Positions 33,889 through 41,999 of a DNA stretch of 64,000 bases are shown in pieces. The position numbers and the translations under genes are program-made. The notes beneath the pieces are model-generated. The model had not been told where the DNA came from, searched no databases, and was given only the letters and a program-made list of their open reading frames with translations. Every line of letters begins with the position of its first letter. The stretch's first letter is position 1. Origin of the DNA: Natranaerobius trueperi (GTDB taxonomy: Bacteria > Bacillota > Natranaerobiia > Natranaerobiales > Natranaerobiaceae); assembly GCF_002216005.1 (NCBI RefSeq), contig NZ_NIQC01000011.1, positions 1 to 64,000 on the forward strand, read 5' to 3'.

Positions 33889-34317
33889 TTAGCTTGTTTC
33901 GTTATTAGGTTCTTGCTTTTTTGAACAGCGATACTTAAATATACCTGCTGTTAGGGTAAGTGTAATTAATACTAGTCCGACAGTAAGTTCCCTAGGGAGC
34001 TGTTGCTGTGTTTCTTCTCCTATTGTATGTTCAGCACGATGCCCTAACCCATCCTCTGCAACAATATATTCTGCTTCTTCTTCAGGATAGTGGAATTTAC
34101 CTTTATCATTAACATCACCATCCGTGATTTTTTCATCGCTTGCATCATAAACAGTTACTTCAGCATTTTTGGCTATCTCGCCGCCATCAAATAAGACTTG
34201 GATTTTACCATCTTCTACGGGTTCAATAAACATATTATGCGCCATAACAGGGGAAGCAACCAATAATGAAATAGTTAAAAAGACTATCACTAATTTGTTA
34301 TTAATAGTTTTGGACAT
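33889..34317 (-). CDS. CbiL/CbiN-like auxiliary component of cobalt (nickel) ECF transporter
   Basis: 142 residues: signal segment (about 8-26, ending PVMAHN), a beta-type external domain (VLFDGGEIAKNAEVTVYDA, FHYPEEEAEYIVAEDGLGHRAEH) and one C-terminal membrane helix (LTVGLVLITLTLTAGIF). This layout matches the NikL/CbiL type small accessory that replaces CbiN in many Co/Ni ECF systems. It overlaps cbiM by 17 nt. The N-terminal His after cleavage (AHN) may bind metal. Confidence 0.75.
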   Translation of the reverse strand: MSKTINNKLVIVFLTISLLVASPVMAHNMFIEPVEDGKIQVLFDGGEIAKNAEVTVYDASDEKITDGDVNDKGKFHYPEEEAEYIVAEDGLGHRAEHTIGEETQQQLPRELTVGLVLITLTLTAGIFKYRCSKKQEPNNETS

Positions 34318-34930
34318 TTTCTTTCACCTCTCTAACAGGTAGTAATTCTGGCTTTGTCTGTTCAATTAATTTTAATGCCGAACCTGTTACTAGTGCTTCA
34401 ATAATAATAAGTGGTAAGTGCCCAATGATCAAAATATTAATTGTTGAAAATGTTCCCTCTGTAAACCGCAAATCAGTCAGCAACAAAAGAGAAATTAAAA
34501 TTAATATAGTAATAGGTACGGCCACTCCACCAGCCAAAGTTCCCTTGAAAAATGTACTGCGACCTACCATGCTATGATAAATTTTATGGGAAATTATAGC
34601 CGGTACAGCAAGCATAAAAGTGTTCGCCCCTAAAGTTGTGAGGCCACCATGCTGAAACAATATTGCTTGTAATAAGAGCCCGACAAACAGGGCGAGAGGG
34701 GCTCTCTTTCCTAGGACCACACCCATTAACCCTGCAAAAATAGGATGAATGGTTGACGGTCCTACAGGGATATTAATTAATGAAACAGCGAAAAATCCGC
34801 CGGCCATCAAACTAATTTTAGGAATATCTTCTTCCTCGATTCCTTTAATGGAATTTCCTACAGCCACTGCTGTTGCACCAAAAGTAGTTACAACCACAGG
34901 AAGGCTTAATACCCCGTCGGCGATATGCAC
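34301..34930 (-). CDS. cbiM: Cobalt ECF transporter S component CbiM
   Basis: A 209-residue membrane protein beginning MHIADGVLS. Met1 and His2 are the conserved Co/Ni ligands of CbiM/NikM. Further family blocks are PVGPSTIHPIFAGLMGVVLG and LLLQAILFQHGGLTTLGAN. It imports Co2+ for cobalamin synthesis; specificity for cobalt is supported by the cobalamin riboswitches controlling the operon. ATG 34930 is preceded by AAGGAG. Confidence 0.95.
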   Translation of the reverse strand: MHIADGVLSLPVVVTTFGATAVAVGNSIKGIEEEDIPKISLMAGGFFAVSLINIPVGPSTIHPIFAGLMGVVLGKRAPLALFVGLLLQAILFQHGGLTTLGANTFMLAVPAIISHKIYHSMVGRSTFFKGTLAGGVAVPITILILISLLLLTDLRFTEGTFSTINILIIGHLPLIIIEALVTGSALKLIEQTKPELLPVREVKENVQNY

Positions 34931-34964
34931 TTATATCACTCCTTTCCTTAAATAAATCAGAATA

Positions 34965-35426
34965 TTAATTACTTACTTGAATTTCTATTGGCACAGTTTC
35001 ATGTTCAACTTCTCCGTCGTGAATTAATTGGAACACTACTTCACTTTCCCCTTCCTTATCACCGGTTATATGAACATGATCGCCGTGTTCTTCTAGACTG
35101 AGTATCTCTTCATTAGCATCTTCAGCATAATCAATCCCTAGTGAATAATGCTCTCCATCCAGTTCAATTTCTTTTTCATTTTCGTCTAGAATGTTGGCAC
35201 CTAGTGAAAGATTTTCGTTTATAGAAACTTCTGGCAATCCTGAATGCCAGTGCTGATCGTGATGGTAATCCACAACTTCATCAGAATCTCGATCAATAAT
35301 GTTGAATGTGAGACCAGTATCAGAATGTTCAGTCCCTTCTTTTGTAGGCTCGCTTTCTTCACAACCACTAAAAACCATTACTCCAATTAATAACATGAGC
35401 GCGAAAGTAACCCCTTTTCTAAACAT
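34965..35426 (-). CDS. His-rich metal-binding lipoprotein in the cobalt operon
   Basis: 153 residues with a lipobox (MVFSGC, Cys near 22). The mature part is acidic and carries His clusters YHHDQHWH (about 54-61) and EEHGDHVHI (about 112-120). It is a small beta-rich domain. Position between cbiO and cbiM suggests it collects cobalt at the membrane surface for CbiM. I do not know a named family for it. Confidence 0.7.
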   Translation of the reverse strand: MFRKGVTFALMLLIGVMVFSGCEESEPTKEGTEHSDTGLTFNIIDRDSDEVVDYHHDQHWHSGLPEVSINENLSLGANILDENEKEIELDGEHYSLGIDYAEDANEEILSLEEHGDHVHITGDKEGESEVVFQLIHDGEVEHETVPIEIQVSN

Positions 35427-35531
35427 AAAATAGCCCTCCTTTAAAATTCAGTCTACAAAATGCTGTTTACAGCACTTGTTGAGTTTTTAATTTCAAGAGA
35501 CTTTCCAATTTCCTTTAAATAACTTCTAAGG

Positions 35532-36326
35532 TTAAGACATAATAAATTTAGATGCCTCTTCGATTGTTCGTGGATTAAATTTACTATGTTTAAATAACCT
35601 TGCTAGCGTTGGAAGGGGTAACCCTGATTTTTGCATGAGTTCTTCATCACGCAAAATACTAACCGGCCCCGAATCCAAAACTCGCCCTTCTTTCATAATA
35701 ATTACTTCGTCAGCCCAAGCGTAAGTTAGGTCAACATCATGGGTACTATAAATAAGTGTTGTTCCTTGTTCTTTTAAATCGTCTAATATTGTTCTTAATT
35801 GCTTTGAAATGCTTGGATCTAAGCCGGAAAAAGGTTCGTCACAAGCTAAGATTTGAGGGTTCATTGCCAATAATCCAGCAATGGCTGCTCTTTTTTTCTG
35901 ACCTAGGCTCAAATTATATGGTGGTCTATTCGATATTTCCTCAATACCGACTTTTTTCATAGCCATTTCCACTTCCTTGTTCACTTCTTGTTGATCTAGT
36001 TTAAGGTTTCGAGGGCCAAAAGCTATATCACCGTATACAGTAGTCGAGAAAAGTTGATTATCAGGATTATCAAAAAGTAACCCAACAATTTGACGGATTT
36101 TATGGAGATTTTTTTTGTTTACAAAATGGTCTAGAACCTTTAAAGTGCCGTCTTCATTTAATAGTGTTCCGTTTAGATGGTATATGAGTGTGGTCTTACC
36201 GCTCCCGTTGGTTCCTAAAATGGCTGTTTTTTTCTGCTTCTTTATTTTTAGATTTATTTTAGTTAACGCAGGAGTCTTGTTAGGGTATATGTAGTTGAGA
36301 TCATTTATTTCTACTGCTAAGTCCAT
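35532..36326 (-). CDS. cbiO: Cobalt ECF transporter ATPase CbiO
   Basis: 264 residues with Walker A GTNGSGKTT, Q-loop LFDNPDNQLFSTT (ECF/Cbi type), signature LSLGQKKR and Walker B ILACDEPFSGLD. A single CbiO implies a homodimer. The start codon overlaps the cbiQ stop region. It powers cobalt import together with cbiQ and cbiM. Confidence 0.95.
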   Translation of the reverse strand: MDLAVEINDLNYIYPNKTPALTKINLKIKKQKKTAILGTNGSGKTTLIYHLNGTLLNEDGTLKVLDHFVNKKNLHKIRQIVGLLFDNPDNQLFSTTVYGDIAFGPRNLKLDQQEVNKEVEMAMKKVGIEEISNRPPYNLSLGQKKRAAIAGLLAMNPQILACDEPFSGLDPSISKQLRTILDDLKEQGTTLIYSTHDVDLTYAWADEVIIMKEGRVLDSGPVSILRDEELMQKSGLPLPTLARLFKHSKFNPRTIEEASKFIMS

Positions 36327-37039
36327 TAAAACACCACCTTGTCTACAATCATCAGAAAAAGGATAAAACCAATTGGTAAAAGTGATTTAAATATATCGTT
36401 TATCTTTACTGGCTGGGGAACATTTATCAGAATATTACCATGAAAACCCCGCGCAGACATAGCTTGATATACGGTTTCTGAATGGTTGATAGCTTTGATA
36501 AAAATCCCACCTGTTAATTCACCAAAAATTTTTAAAGAATAACGGTCTAAACGTGCGGTAAAAAGGCGAGATTTCAAAGCCCATAGACTAGTTTGCATTT
36601 CCTTGATAAATAAGAATCCATAACGGTAGGCCAAATAAATTATTGTGGTTATTGCTGATGGAACTTTAAGATGTTCTAGGGCTTCAAGCATTTCTTCAAT
36701 GGGTTGGTTAGCAAAGATAAACAAGGTAAAAGTCATAGCGGTAAACGCTTTTAGAGATATTTTTGCTGCAAATTCAACTCGGTCAATTGAGGGTGATAGT
36801 CCTGATCCAAAAATTAGGGGCAAACTCATTAGAGCTAAAAAAGGAATCACTACAGATAGCTTTTTAATCAGTTTTTTCCATGAGAGGCCAGAACAAAGAG
36901 TGAAAAATATTGAAAAAAACAAGGCAGCCAATAATAGTGAAATGTTGTTTAAGCTGATAGTTCCGAAAATAAATATGGTTCCGGTTACCAATTTGGTTCT
37001 CGGTTCCCAGAATTGAAAGGTATTAATATAATTACCCAT
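36326..37039 (-). CDS. cbiQ: Cobalt ECF transporter coupling protein CbiQ
   Basis: 237 residues with about five helices. WEPRTKLVTG is the usual EcfT/CbiQ start. The coupling motifs LKSRLFTARLDR and AMSARGFHGN follow near residues 150 and 195. It is the first gene of the operon; the 5' region upstream holds two cobalamin riboswitches. Confidence 0.93.
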   Translation of the reverse strand: MGNYINTFQFWEPRTKLVTGTIFIFGTISLNNISLLLAALFFSIFFTLCSGLSWKKLIKKLSVVIPFLALMSLPLIFGSGLSPSIDRVEFAAKISLKAFTAMTFTLFIFANQPIEEMLEALEHLKVPSAITTIIYLAYRYGFLFIKEMQTSLWALKSRLFTARLDRYSLKIFGELTGGIFIKAINHSETVYQAMSARGFHGNILINVPQPVKINDIFKSLLPIGFILFLMIVDKVVF

Positions 37040-37169
37040 AGATGTCCCTCACTTCTTAACATGCTTTTCTTGCTGTTACCTTTTCACCTCCTCACATAAA
37101 CTTAATCATCGGGTGACAGAGCTTATTAGTTAAGCTGTTAAAGTCATGAAAAGTAATTGATGTAGATAA

Positions 37170-37201
37170 GAAAACCGGCCTTCGTAACAAAGAAGCCGGA
37201 A
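37170..37201 (-). terminator. Terminator of the gene-proximal cobalamin riboswitch
   Basis: On the minus strand CCGGCTTC-TTTGTTAC-GAAGGCCGG is followed by TTTTCTTATC. It lies between the aptamer and cbiQ. Confidence 0.85.
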
Positions 37202-37281
37202 TAATTAACCATAAAAATATCGTGGTGATTTCCGCGATATTTATGTGCACCCCAGCCCTTTCACCCGAAGGAGAATGCAGC

Positions 37282-37444
37282 TAAAATAACAGGCAGGTCT
37301 CCTGACTCACAGTTATCATCTTCCCCTCCTTCCCAGCTTTTCGCTAGTGGATTAATAGGGTTGACTCGTGCTCACAGTGACGGGATCGTACCGGATTTTA
37401 ACCGGTTTCCCTTTTAAGCCTTGTTACAGGCACCTGTTATTTAT
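37282..37444 (-). ncRNA. Cobalamin riboswitch, gene-proximal copy
   Basis: On the minus strand: the P1 strand AATAACAGGTGCC, GGGAAACCGGT, ATCCGGTACGATCCC, the core GTCACTGTGA, GAGCACGAGTC, and the B12-box region GAGTCAGGAGACCTGCCTG closing P1. These match the cobalamin (AdoCbl) riboswitch. It is the second aptamer met by RNA polymerase. Confidence 0.93.
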
Positions 37445-37518
37445 TGTTATTTAGTTTTATTTAGTACCTTTTTTATTGTTTTTTATCTTATTAGTTAGTA
37501 GTTCTATTAAAAATAAAA

Positions 37519-37627
37519 ACTTCCTCACAAGGAGGAAGTAACTGTAAGTAACTGATATTATGATATACGAATCATTCAAGCATACGAACAGTTTACCTCC
37601 CTATCACTCGTAGCTCAAAGGTAAACT
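37519..37627 (-). terminator. Expression platform of the distal cobalamin riboswitch
   Basis: Two hairpins follow the distal aptamer on the minus strand: AGTTTACCT/AGGTAAACT (37627-37590) and ACTTCCTC/GAGGAAGT (37539-37519). The second is followed by TTTTTATTTTT and is a classic terminator. The first overlaps the P1 region and may be part of the switch. Confidence 0.75.
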
Positions 37628-37798
37628 AAAATTAGGCAAGTGTCCTGGCTTAGGTTCATTGATTATTTTCGCCTTCCCAGAGTAAATACTCCAGTGGCAT
37701 TAGTTGAAAATAATCTCCCCATCACAGTGGCGGGACCGCGTCGGATTTTCACCGAACTTCCGATTTAACCTTATTAACTATTAATAAGGACCTAATTT
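37627..37798 (-). ncRNA. Cobalamin riboswitch, distal copy
   Basis: On the minus strand: AAATTAGGTCC, GGAAGTTCGGTGAAAATCCG, the core CCGCCACTGTGA, TACTCTGGGAAGGCG, and the B12 box AAGCCAGGACACTTGCC closing P1. It lies upstream of the second aptamer in the same transcript, with no gene between the two. Confidence 0.93.
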
Positions 37799-37952
37799 TT
37801 CATATTAAATTTTACTAATTATTCACTATGATTCCTGATACTGGTTTCTATAATTTATGCACTTATTCCTTCTACAAATGATAAAAAATTTAGCTGTTAG
37901 GTAATCAATCACATGTTTTTGAAGTTTCCTCGTTGAAAAATTGTTACCATAC

Positions 37953-37985
37953 AAGGAATCACATACGTAAGTGATTCCTTTTTGA
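37953..37985. terminator. Isolated terminator-like hairpin
   Basis: AAGGAATCAC-ATACGTAA-GTGATTCCTT is followed by TTTGATT. No intact gene ends here. It may belong to a decayed unit. Confidence 0.5.
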
Positions 37986-38060
37986 TTCATAAACCTGATA
38001 ACTATTTCTAGATATCTTCAATCATTTATCTCTAGTTATATGACTTTAATACCTGGAATT

Positions 38061-38336
38061 ATGTCTTTATATCGTGGGCTTCAAAGAGTAGAAATTGGCG
38101 AAAACAAAGTTATAGATAGAGATAAGCGTTAGGAATGGGAAGCTATAACTGAATACAGTTGGAAGGGACCTATTAAAAAAAGAAATAAAGAAATATATAC
38201 TTTAGTCTTAAAAGGTATCCCTGATACAAAAGGTATTTTTAAGCATGACAGTCCAATTAGAAAGGAAATTTCCTTAGATTTTAATGATGTAGATAAGGTT
38301 GATCAATTACTTAATAGTAGATTAAGTAATAGTTGA
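38061..38336 (+). pseudogene. Unidentified gene remnant with one in-frame stop
   Basis: From ATG 38061 a frame reads MSLYRGLQRVEIGENKVIDR, meets TAG at 38130, then continues WEAITEYSWKGPIKK ... KEIYTLVLKGIPDTKG to TGA at 38334. Codon content looks protein-like on both sides of the stop, so one mutation split it. No ribosome site is obvious and the 5' part is probably lost. No family recognised. Confidence 0.45.
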
Positions 38337-38360
38337 GTGTTGATTTAGTAAAAAAATTAT

Positions 38361-38400
38361 TAAGCGGTAGTATAAAACCACCGCTTAATATCATTGGGTG
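38361..38400 (-). terminator. Terminator of the 203-aa envelope protein gene
   Basis: On the minus strand TAAGCGGT and ACCGCTTA pair and are followed by ATAATTTTTTT. Confidence 0.75.
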
Positions 38401-38433
38401 GATTTTTATTGTAAGTACCGTCTTAGTACTATT

Positions 38434-39045
38434 TTAATTAAATTGTTCCTGTATTTTTCTAATCCTCTCTTGATGTTCTGGCTTCGAATAATTATCAAAT
38501 ATATTTACCATTTTTTCAATAGTTGAATTTTTGACCTTTACTTCTACAGGCTCTCTATGGGTTTTATAACTTGCATCAATTTCTCCTATTGTTCCAAATA
38601 ATTTTTTACTATTTTTAATAGTTTTATGTTCCTCTTCTGATAAAGTTAAACCTTCAGTGATTAACATATCTTCTGTTTTTTCATACACCATATCTATTGT
38701 TTCAAACATAACATATATAAAGTCACTAAAATTATCATCATCAATATAATCTTTATCCATTGTATAAACTCTGCTTTTTATCTCATTCATATCCTCAAGG
38801 GTAATTCTCCAATGCTTAGCTTTATCCTCTACACTTTTGTTGTCCGATAAAAAAACGTGCAAGTGAGAATCATTTATAGCGCGAGATGTACTTACAATGG
38901 ACTGGAAATTCTCATAATTAGTTTTTCTTAATTGATCTTCATGATCTTTAGCTCCTGAATAATTTTGAAATATAGAAAATCCTAGTAAGATTATTATTAA
39001 CAAAATAATATGAGGATACTTAGCTATCTTCTTATATACACTCAT
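38434..39045 (-). CDS. Membrane-anchored protein of unknown function
   Basis: 203 residues from ATG 39045. That start is chosen because AAGGAGA lies 10 nt before it; the longer frame from 39069 would contain this site inside the gene. One N-terminal membrane helix (YPHIILLIIILLGFSIF) is followed by a mostly helical, highly charged extracytoplasmic domain, reminiscent in size of a four-helix sensor domain but without any signalling domain. No family recognised. It stands alone with its own terminator. Confidence 0.65.
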   Translation of the reverse strand: MSVYKKIAKYPHIILLIIILLGFSIFQNYSGAKDHEDQLRKTNYENFQSIVSTSRAINDSHLHVFLSDNKSVEDKAKHWRITLEDMNEIKSRVYTMDKDYIDDDNFSDFIYVMFETIDMVYEKTEDMLITEGLTLSEEEHKTIKNSKKLFGTIGEIDASYKTHREPVEVKVKNSTIEKMVNIFDNYSKPEHQERIRKIQEQFN

Positions 39046-39353
39046 ATAAAACAAACTCTCCTTATCCATTTATTTCTATTTTGACACGAGTCATAATAAA
39101 TTTCAATCTAAATCTTACTGAATTTCAGAGTTCTGATGAATCGTATGTGTAATTTATTTGGTATAGGCCTTTTCTCATAACTGATTGTATCAAGGAAACT
39201 CATAATCATCTAAATACTAACTTTAACAGAGTCTAAAACAAAGTGGTTTTAAAGTTTTTTGAAATTTTTCACTTGCCTCTTATGGTAAAATATTCAACGG
39301 GTGTTCATAGGTATAAACTAATACAATACTATAACAGGCAAGGAGAGATGTTT

Positions 39354-40451
39354 ATGAAAGCTAAACTAAGAATTGGACTAATTTTAGTAGTAGGTTTAAT
39401 TATTTTAGGTTCTATGTTTTTAATGGAAGAAGACAATGAGCTAACAAAAGAAACAAGTGAAAATGTAAATGGTGAGTTAACGGCACACTTTATAGATGTA
39501 GGACAAGGAGATGCAATCTTTTTAGAGACACCTTGTGATAGTCATGTTTTAGTGGATGCAGGTGAAAACTGGGAAGGAGAAACTGTTGTAAACTATATTA
39601 AGGATTTGGGTATAAATGAAATTGATAAAGTTGTAGCAAGTCATCCTCATTCTGATCATATAGGTGGTCTAAGTGATGTTTATGAACAATTAGATGTAAA
39701 TGTAACTTATGGTAGTGGGTACGAACATGATACTGAAACATTTGAAGAATACTATGAATTAGCTACAGAAAATAGTAGGTTTGAAATAGCAACTAAAGGT
39801 GATGAGTTAGACATAGATTGTTTAGATGCAAAGTTTTTACATCCACCTGAAAACCATACTGGAGAAGTTCATGATGTTAATTTAGTTTTAAATGTAGATT
39901 TTCATGGTAACTCACTGTTACTTACAGGTGATGCAGAGATACCCTCTGAAGAGTTGATGATACAAAATAACTCAGAATATTTATCAAGTGATATTTTAAA
40001 AGTTGGTCATCATGGCTCTAGTACTAGTACTGGAGAAGAGTTTTTAAATGAAGTAAGTCCTGAAGTTGCAGTCATTCAGGTTGGTGTAGATAATAGATAT
40101 GATCACCCTCATCCTGAAGTACTTAAACGTCTTAAAGAAAACAATATAGAGATCTATAGAAATGATGCACAAGGTGATATAGTAATAACTATTGATGAAA
40201 ATGGCTATAGTACAAATGTTGAGCCCTGGGAAGGTGAGGTTGGAGAAGTAGAAAAACAAATAGATGAGGTAAATTTAAATACTGCTTCAAAAGAAAAGTT
40301 ACAAGAAATAACTCATATTAGTACTGAAAGGGCAAGAGAGATAAAAGAGTTAAGACCTTTTGATACACTAGAGCAACTTACTGAAATTGATGGTATTGCA
40401 GAAGGAATTTTAGAAGAGATACAAAAAGAAAATATTGCGTATGTTGAATAA
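39354..40451 (+). CDS. ComEC-like metallo-beta-lactamase-fold hydrolase with C-terminal helix-hairpin-helix
   Basis: 365 residues from ATG 39354 (AAGGAG 8 nt upstream; upstream ATGs rejected). N-terminal membrane anchor, so the protein faces outside. The MBL domain has FIDVGQGDAIFL, HPHSDHIGG (HxHxDH-type metal site), LLTGDAE and VGHHGSSTS, the ComEC C-terminal/ComE operon protein 3 type. The end (about 300-360) has VNLNTASKEKLQEIT, a ComEA-like HhH DNA-binding unit. It lacks ComEC's channel. Probably an extracellular DNA- or nucleotide-acting hydrolase; the substrate is inferred. Confidence 0.85.
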   Translation: MKAKLRIGLILVVGLIILGSMFLMEEDNELTKETSENVNGELTAHFIDVGQGDAIFLETPCDSHVLVDAGENWEGETVVNYIKDLGINEIDKVVASHPHSDHIGGLSDVYEQLDVNVTYGSGYEHDTETFEEYYELATENSRFEIATKGDELDIDCLDAKFLHPPENHTGEVHDVNLVLNVDFHGNSLLLTGDAEIPSEELMIQNNSEYLSSDILKVGHHGSSTSTGEEFLNEVSPEVAVIQVGVDNRYDHPHPEVLKRLKENNIEIYRNDAQGDIVITIDENGYSTNVEPWEGEVGEVEKQIDEVNLNTASKEKLQEITHISTERAREIKELRPFDTLEQLTEIDGIAEGILEEIQKENIAYVE

Positions 40452-40479
40452 GGACTTGCTAATAAGCGAGTCCTTTTTG
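40452..40479 (+). terminator. Terminator of the ComEC-like gene
   Basis: GGACTTGCT-AATA-AGCGAGTCC followed by T5. Confidence 0.9.
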
Positions 40480-40653
40480 ACACGTATATGTCTCACATTT
40501 TTTATATCAGGTGGTTAATAATAAAGAAAAGCATGGTCAATTCGGTTAAAAACTCTTCTATTAGTTAAAGATTTCACAATATTAATAAGACCTTGAAAAG
40601 AGTGTTAGAGTTATCCTATAAATTTTTTGATGATATTTATAAACACTACTTAC

Positions 40654-40682
40654 TTGACATATGTCAAAAACGTTGCTAGAAT
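40654..40682 (+). promoter_or_regulatory. Promoter with overlapping perfect palindrome upstream of the NifX-like genes
   Basis: TTGACA (40654-40659), a 17-nt spacer and TAGAAT (40677-40682) form a sigma-A promoter. The -35 is embedded in the 14-bp palindrome TTGACATATGTCAA. Two more CATATG cores follow within 40 nt. A similar AACATATGACA lies downstream of the promoter of the DUF134 gene. A repressor of this locus may bind there. Confidence 0.6.
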
Positions 40683-40812
40683 ATAATTAGCATATGCCAA
40701 CAACATATGAGGAGGTTGTTACACAAAGTAAGTTACTTACTAACTTTTAAGTTGATAACTAATTAGGATTGAAGAACGAGGTTAAGAGAAAAAATTTCAT
40801 GGAGGTGAGGTT

Positions 40813-41157
40813 ATGATAGCTATTACTTCTCAGGGTAAAGATTTAGATTCACAAATTAATAGTCGGTTCGGACGCTGTGAATATATTATTTTTTATGATC
40901 AAGAAACGAAAGATTATGAGGCTAAAGAAAATCCATCTAGACATGCTGCGGGAGGTGCAGGAATTAGCACGGCACAATTTTTGTCTGACAATAATGTTAA
41001 GGTTTTGATCACAGGAAATGTCGGGCCTAAAGCAATGAGGGTTTTAAATGCTGCAGAGATAAAAGTTTTTACTAAAGCTTCTAATACAGTTAAAGAGGCA
41101 TTGGTTGATTATGAAAAAGGGAAGCTGAAACAAACAGAAGAAGCTACAACAAACTAA
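40813..41157 (+). CDS. NifX/NifB-type (dinitrogenase iron-molybdenum cofactor) domain protein 1
   Basis: 114-residue single-domain protein of the NifX/ORP family: IAITSQGKDLDSQINSRFGRCEYIIFYD, GGAGISTAQFLSDNNVKVLITGNVGPKA. Relatives bind metal-sulfur clusters, for example the Mo-Cu cluster of the orange protein (ORP). Ribosome site GGAGGTGAGG before the ATG. First gene of a locus with a second copy, DUF5320 and a MinD/ferredoxin ATPase. Confidence 0.9.
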   Translation: MIAITSQGKDLDSQINSRFGRCEYIIFYDQETKDYEAKENPSRHAAGGAGISTAQFLSDNNVKVLITGNVGPKAMRVLNAAEIKVFTKASNTVKEALVDYEKGKLKQTEEATTN

Positions 41158-41172
41158 TGAGGGGGAGTTTAC

Positions 41173-41502
41173 ATGAAGATTGCTATTTCAACAGATAAAG
41201 GACAGGTAGCATCACATTTTGGGCGTTGTCCCGAATTTACTATTGTAGAAATTAAAAATGGTGAAGTTGTTTCTAAGGAAGCAATATCTAATCCTGGTCA
41301 CCAGCCTGGATTTTTACCTAAATTTCTTTCTGAAAAAGGTGTTCAATGTATAATTGCTGGTGGAATGGGAGAAAGAGCTAAAAGAATTTTTGATGATAAT
41401 GGGGTTGGCACCATTGTAGGGATCGAAGGTGAAGTTGATTCAGTTATTAAAAAATATAATGAAGGAAAACTATCAGGAAACGAATCTTATTGTCAACATT
41501 GA
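41173..41502 (+). CDS. NifX/NifB-type domain protein 2
   Basis: 109 residues, paralog of the preceding gene 15 nt away: ISTDKGQVASHFGRCPEFTIVEI, LSEKGVQCIIAGGMGERAKRIFDD, ending in SYCQH. SHFGRCPEF is the conserved motif of ORP-like proteins. Likely a cluster-binding partner of copy 1 in one complex. GGGGGAG precedes the ATG. Confidence 0.9.
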   Translation: MKIAISTDKGQVASHFGRCPEFTIVEIKNGEVVSKEAISNPGHQPGFLPKFLSEKGVQCIIAGGMGERAKRIFDDNGVGTIVGIEGEVDSVIKKYNEGKLSGNESYCQH

Positions 41503-41574
41503 TTTTTTTTAAATGATTATTGGTATATGACAAAAAACACAGAGAAAAATAATTTACGAAAGGGGAAATTGTTA

Positions 41575-41943
41575 ATGCCAAGACTAGATGGATCCGGACC
41601 AATAGGGTTTGGACCTAAGACAGGAAGAAAAGCAGGTTATTGTAAAGGTTTCGAAAGAACTGGTTTTATGAACTCATGGATGGAAGGTAGTAGATTCTTG
41701 GGCGGGCGAAGACGAGGTTTTAGAAATATGTATTACCAAACAGGGTTACCAAGATGGGCTAGGTCAGGCTACAGTTGTATTCCTAGACCTGCATATTATC
41801 AACTAGACCCTGAACCATATGAAGACCAATATAATTCTGAGTACGAAAGAGAGAATCTAAAAAAGGAAGCTAATATGTTGAAAAAACAGCTCGAAGAGAT
41901 CAATGAGCGTTTAGATGTACTAGAAGAAGAAGATGAAAAATAA
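41575..41943 (+). CDS. DUF5320-like small protein
   Basis: 122 residues from ATG 41575 (GAAAGGGG upstream). N-terminal MPRLDGSGPIGFGPKTGRKAG is the DUF5320 signature; the middle is Arg/Gly/Tyr rich. The C-terminal 45 residues form a coiled coil (NLKKEANMLKKQLEEINERL). These proteins accompany NifX-like and MinD/ferredoxin genes in anaerobes; their role is unknown. Confidence 0.85.
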   Translation: MPRLDGSGPIGFGPKTGRKAGYCKGFERTGFMNSWMEGSRFLGGRRRGFRNMYYQTGLPRWARSGYSCIPRPAYYQLDPEPYEDQYNSEYERENLKKEANMLKKQLEEINERLDVLEEEDEK

Positions 41944-41999
41944 CAAGTTTTATGCTGGTAGGCTCATAGTCAGCCTACCGGCAATAAAGGAGGTTCATA

